A stretch of 64,000 bases of DNA from Psettodes erumei (Eukaryota > Chordata > Actinopteri > Pleuronectiformes > Psettodidae), in assembly GCA_016785225.1 (NCBI GenBank), contig JAFBJZ010000782.1, forward strand, positions 1,116,001 to 1,180,000. The letters are read 5' to 3'. This document shows, in pieces, positions 60,140 to 64,000 of this stretch. The stretch's first letter is position 1. The number at the start of each line of letters is the position of its first letter. The notes below the pieces were generated by a model, which was not told the origin of the DNA, ran no database searches, and saw only the letters and a list, made by a program, of their open reading frames with translations. The position numbers were made by a program, and so were the translations under genes.

Positions 60140-63100
60140 AACAGGATGCTAACCAAGATCTCTGGTGTGGATACCCAACCATCCACCCAAATCTTCTCCC
60201 AAGGACTTTTTGTGGTAATATTAACCTGGCAGTATACTTGAAAGATCACACTTGAAGAAAAATGACTATGTGTGTTCTGAATAGCAACATCCAAAAGGTG
60301 GGCAAAAAGTCAGTAATCAGTAATCCAACCACAAGGTCCACAGTATTGTCTTTGGAAATGTAGATCACTTTAAAAGACCGTTGCGTCTCTCTTTCTGGTG
60401 AGGACAGTTTCAGTGGACAAATGCAGTGAGACACCATTGTCGTGAAGAACTAATAAAGCCAAATGACCTTCTCTCATAAGCAGATGGTCCATTTTTGTGA
60501 ATCTGTGTCACTGATAAATGTTACATTATGGGCAGATGGCAGCGGACAAAGATCTATCAAGCGGAAAATGATACAAGGTATTTCACATAGCTGCTACAAA
60601 CAGATGTTTTGCACTGTTGTCACCAGCAATGACCTCTTCAGACACATTATCATTAGATGCCAGCTCTTCTGACTGTGGCTGCCATCTTGAATTAGCGACG
60701 GCCTAGTGTGCAGAGGGCCTTCCTGTCTCCCTGTCATCTCTATGGAGACAGAGGAAGTGGATCTCGCCCACAGCTTGTGCCCACATTTCACATCTACTCA
60801 GCTTCACGCCACACTGTTCCTGTAGGCTGCTGCAGAGCACAAATCTGCACACAAAGCCAAGCAGACTTAATAAACATGATCAACTCTCCCATCGCTCTCC
60901 ATTTAGAGCTTTAAAAGTCTTCAGATGGTCTAAGTACAACAGCGGGGGCAGCAGTTTGGCTGAATATGACATTACAAATTGAGGCATAAGTGCAGGCAAG
61001 CATATTTGTAATTCAGATTTCTGTGTATTGCACCAAATATCTCCTAGGCTGCTTACCTGGCAGGCTACAAAGTCAGATGACTTAAAGGCAACAGTAAAGC
61101 TAATTTGTTTCAGCCCTCACCATGTCCAATGTCTATAGTGCTGCTAGCAGGAGCCAATGAGGTAATGGACAAGGCATAAAGCTGAATTTAAGTTTACTGC
61201 GTTTTCACCAGAAGGGAAAATCCTGTATATCAGTCTGAGAATTAAAGCAAAGACAGCGTGTAAGGACTGTTCCTAAGGGTTTAAATATGATTGCGAGTTC
61301 ATTCAGGTAATTAGCATATGACAAAGTGAGAAAATTGCACATAAAATGAAGCTTAACACAAGTAAAAGCTGTCTATGTTTGTCACACATGACAACTCCTG
61401 GGCAGACTTCTTTTCTTAGATTTACTCTTTCCCTTTACATGCATTTGCATAGAACAAGGGAAAAAAGTGATCAAAGCATTATTAGACGTTGTATGACAAG
61501 CTGCATATGGCACTACAATGAAGAGAACAAACATAAAAGCTTTATTGTTTTGACAAGAGCAGTTGATGCAAGTCAAAAGGAACATGAGATTGATGGACTG
61601 ATGAAAGCAGTCAGATTATATTTATATATTCACCATGACATTTAGCTTCCCTAGGTTTAAAAAAGCTTTCTCTACTGTCACTGTCAAGGTACTACTTCTC
61701 CTCATTTTTGAAGAGAGATATTACATTGTTTGACATTTAAAGTCAGCTCAGTGTGGAACTCCAGGTGGAAAATCCTTAATGGGGATGCATTTGAGTAAAA
61801 TATGAACTGTACAGGAACTGGGAGTTCTCTGCTCCCCACAGAGGTTATACTTATTTCAATCTTTTGCAAACGAGTGGCACTACAGTTTCAATATCGTTTG
61901 AACTGGTGGCTTGAGTGAATGACAGTAAATCAAGGAATTCTAATAAATATATGGCTGGACTGTCTGTAGAAAAAAAAAACAAGCAAATGGACAGTGAAAT
62001 ATAGATTAGTATGTGCACAGCACACTGTGGACCATAGACTAACACTAAATAACTGGTTTCATTGCTCTACAGCATTGGAAATTTTTAGCCTGCACAAAAC
62101 CTCATCTCCTCCTGGATGAATTCAGTATATATACTCATTCTTGTTTTTTGCATCACTGTGTTCTCCCCACATAGGACTCACAGAGACTGACTTCACAGGG
62201 GGGCTGAGGCAGAGGGCCCCTTTTCACACATCAGCAGGTGGAGGCTATGTGAACCATTGACAAAGCAAATTAGACTAAGCAAAGTAAATACAACGCACAA
62301 AGAAGTAAATACAAAGTAAATACACAGTGCCAGTACAAAAGACAACATTGTCTTTAAACACATTGTATCAGCATCTCAGCTATAGCCAGGGAGCTGAGAA
62401 GACACCAGATGAAGATAGAAACAGCTGCACCATTTTACCAGAGTGAGGGTGCCATACTACCAGCGTGTACTGTAGGTACAACATTGTAGAGTGATAAACA
62501 ATGAAGTATGTAATCCGTAAGTGTATAATGGAACTAAAATCAAGTGACCAACTTCATATAACTGGAGGAAGCTGGCATCAACCTGTCCAAAAAGCAGAAG
62601 GTGTAATCAAAATGTCATCAGCCATGGAGTTACTATGGATGTGCCAGGACAGTGAGAAGGGTGTGCCGATATTTCAGATAATGATGTGTTAACAATAATT
62701 CCCATTACAGGGCCACACAACACACATGATCCCAACATCTTGCAAAACACGTTCAAAGTATGTGATAATTTGAAAATTCAGAGAAAAGTTGGTATTTGGA
62801 TGTGACCCCCCCCCAGTCTTCATTCCTTAACCCAGTGCAGGAGATCTACTCAGCAACAAGGTGGAAGGTTTTATGATAGCCAGCCACATACTCATGGATG
62901 CAGCACAGCAGACGCCTGAATAAGACATTCCAAGACATTCCTGTACCACAAGGGATGGCATTTTATTGTTACCTATAACTTAATTACATTGTAAATCATG
63001 GACTGTATTATAAAGAAAAACCCCAGCAGTAAGACAGACAGAATTACGAGCTCCTTTTTATATACAAATTGTTTCTGTTGATAAAATCATCCCATAACAC

Positions 63101-64000
63101 GTCCCACAGCCATGATAGACAGAGCAACCGGACCAGTTTTGTTAAGGCTCTAACATCTCTTTGTATGTAATTATTCACTGTCACGCCATGCGCTATCTTC
63201 ACTGTCATCTTTTTTTCCCAGCCTGCATGTCATCTTATCGTCCTCAGCCCCTGTGAACCGTTTCCTCAGCCCAGCTTCCCAGGCGCAGCAGGGAGTGGAT
63301 ATCTCAAACTTGCCTTGTTAAACACAAAATAGAAGGAAGGCCACACAAAGGCTGAGTGTCAGAGCTACTAGGTTTGTTCAGCAAACACCATCGGCACGAA
63401 ATTCATGTTTGTGTAGAGCAGACGCTGGCAGTATGTGAAAGAGCAGAGCAGAAAGAAAAAGGTGGGGGATAAATAGATAGATGGATGCAGTTCTATGCAA
63501 AATGGGTTTGAATTAGATTAATATATTCATCACTATACTTCCCTCGAATTGAAGAACATGATATGCTTACCACTCAAGTGGTTTACATCATGGGAACACT
63601 GTTGCTAGGTAACTGACAACAAAAGAGAAATGGACATTGCCTTGTCTTAATCAACCAAAAATACTGAATGATTCCTTTTGGTTTACTGTATTTTACCATA
63701 ACACTTGAAACCACTGCACTTTTGAATCCACTTAATGACATTAGTGGCTTGTTAAAACAGACTCTTGAAGTAGGCACTATGTATTTGCAAGAATGCACTG
63801 TAACATGTGGAAACTACTGGAGGAAATGAAAACAAGAGTCTGCATCATTTTTTTAATTTGTAAAGGTACTGCATAAGCAGTGGGTGATTTTGGATGAATA
63901 TATTACTCATGAGTTTCAGTTTAAACTTGAAGGATATTTATCTTGTAACATTTGTGGGCTCCAAATGTTCTAACTGGCTCTCAATTGCTGCACAGGGGAC
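60140..64000. other. Non-coding stretch with weak regulatory candidates
   Basis: No gene or repeat family recognised. 60660-60960 includes GCCATCTTGAATTAGCGACG (YY1-like GCCATCTTG) in a calm block. 61030-61250 has a similar texture. A C9 run lies at about 62806-62814. AAGTAAATACA is repeated three times at about 62283-62324. Confidence 0.42.
63601..63613. promoter_or_regulatory. RFX X-box-like palindrome GTTGCTAGGTAAC
   Basis: Exact second copy of the 13-mer at 38111-38123, also followed by T. Half-sites GTTGCT and GGTAAC fit the RFX consensus. Confidence 0.4.

Overview
The window reads as non-coding DNA from a ray-finned fish, most likely a percomorph teleost. The sequence is AT-rich and CpG-poor, dense in (CA)n/(TA)n microsatellites, and littered with decayed copies of repeats typical of teleosts: an L2-clade LINE fragment, a Tc1/mariner transposase relic, a tRNA-derived SINE, LTR pieces and several anonymous percomorph repeats. 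No bacterial-style gene packing, operon or ribosome-binding pattern exists. I found no protein-coding gene, no tRNA or rRNA gene and no CRISPR array. The open frames present are short, overlap on both strands, lack recognisable domains, and look like chance frames or repeat relics.

Layout. 1-5 kb: plain AT-rich DNA with microsatellites and a perfect 30-bp-arm hairpin at 4736-4818. 5.2-5.9 kb: an A/purine-rich, then TG-rich, then GC-rich block resembling the 5' part of a retroelement. 6-13 kb: a (CA)n array, a possible LTR relic, a minus-strand SINE, the longest open frame of the window (9937-10611), and a CpG-clustered segment near 12.5-13.0 kb. 13-24 kb: mostly plain sequence with one long anonymous repeat at 18.2-18.8 kb. 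24-33 kb: small repeat fragments, the L2 LINE piece (30.8-31.2 kb) and the Tc1 relic (31.85-32.67 kb). 33-48 kb: simple repeats, percomorph repeat fragments, an LTR end fragment (45.2-45.5 kb) and a strong candidate conserved non-coding element (41.6-42.0 kb). 49-52 kb: two further candidate regulatory blocks and a second long hairpin (51651-51721). 54.1-54.6 kb: an intact solo LTR of 483 bp with a perfect 5-bp target duplication. 57.0-57.4 kb: a decayed LTR-like block on the minus strand. 58-64 kb: no recognisable feature beyond short motifs.

The most economical interpretation is an intergenic desert or a giant intron, possibly carrying distal enhancers (TAATTA-, POU- and RFX-type motifs in quiet AT-rich blocks). 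That reading is inference: conservation cannot be measured from one sequence. I saw no evidence for a novel multi-gene system. The items most worth checking are the two long hairpins, the CpG-rich solo LTR, the CpG-clustered segment at 12.5-13.0 kb, and the candidate conserved blocks.
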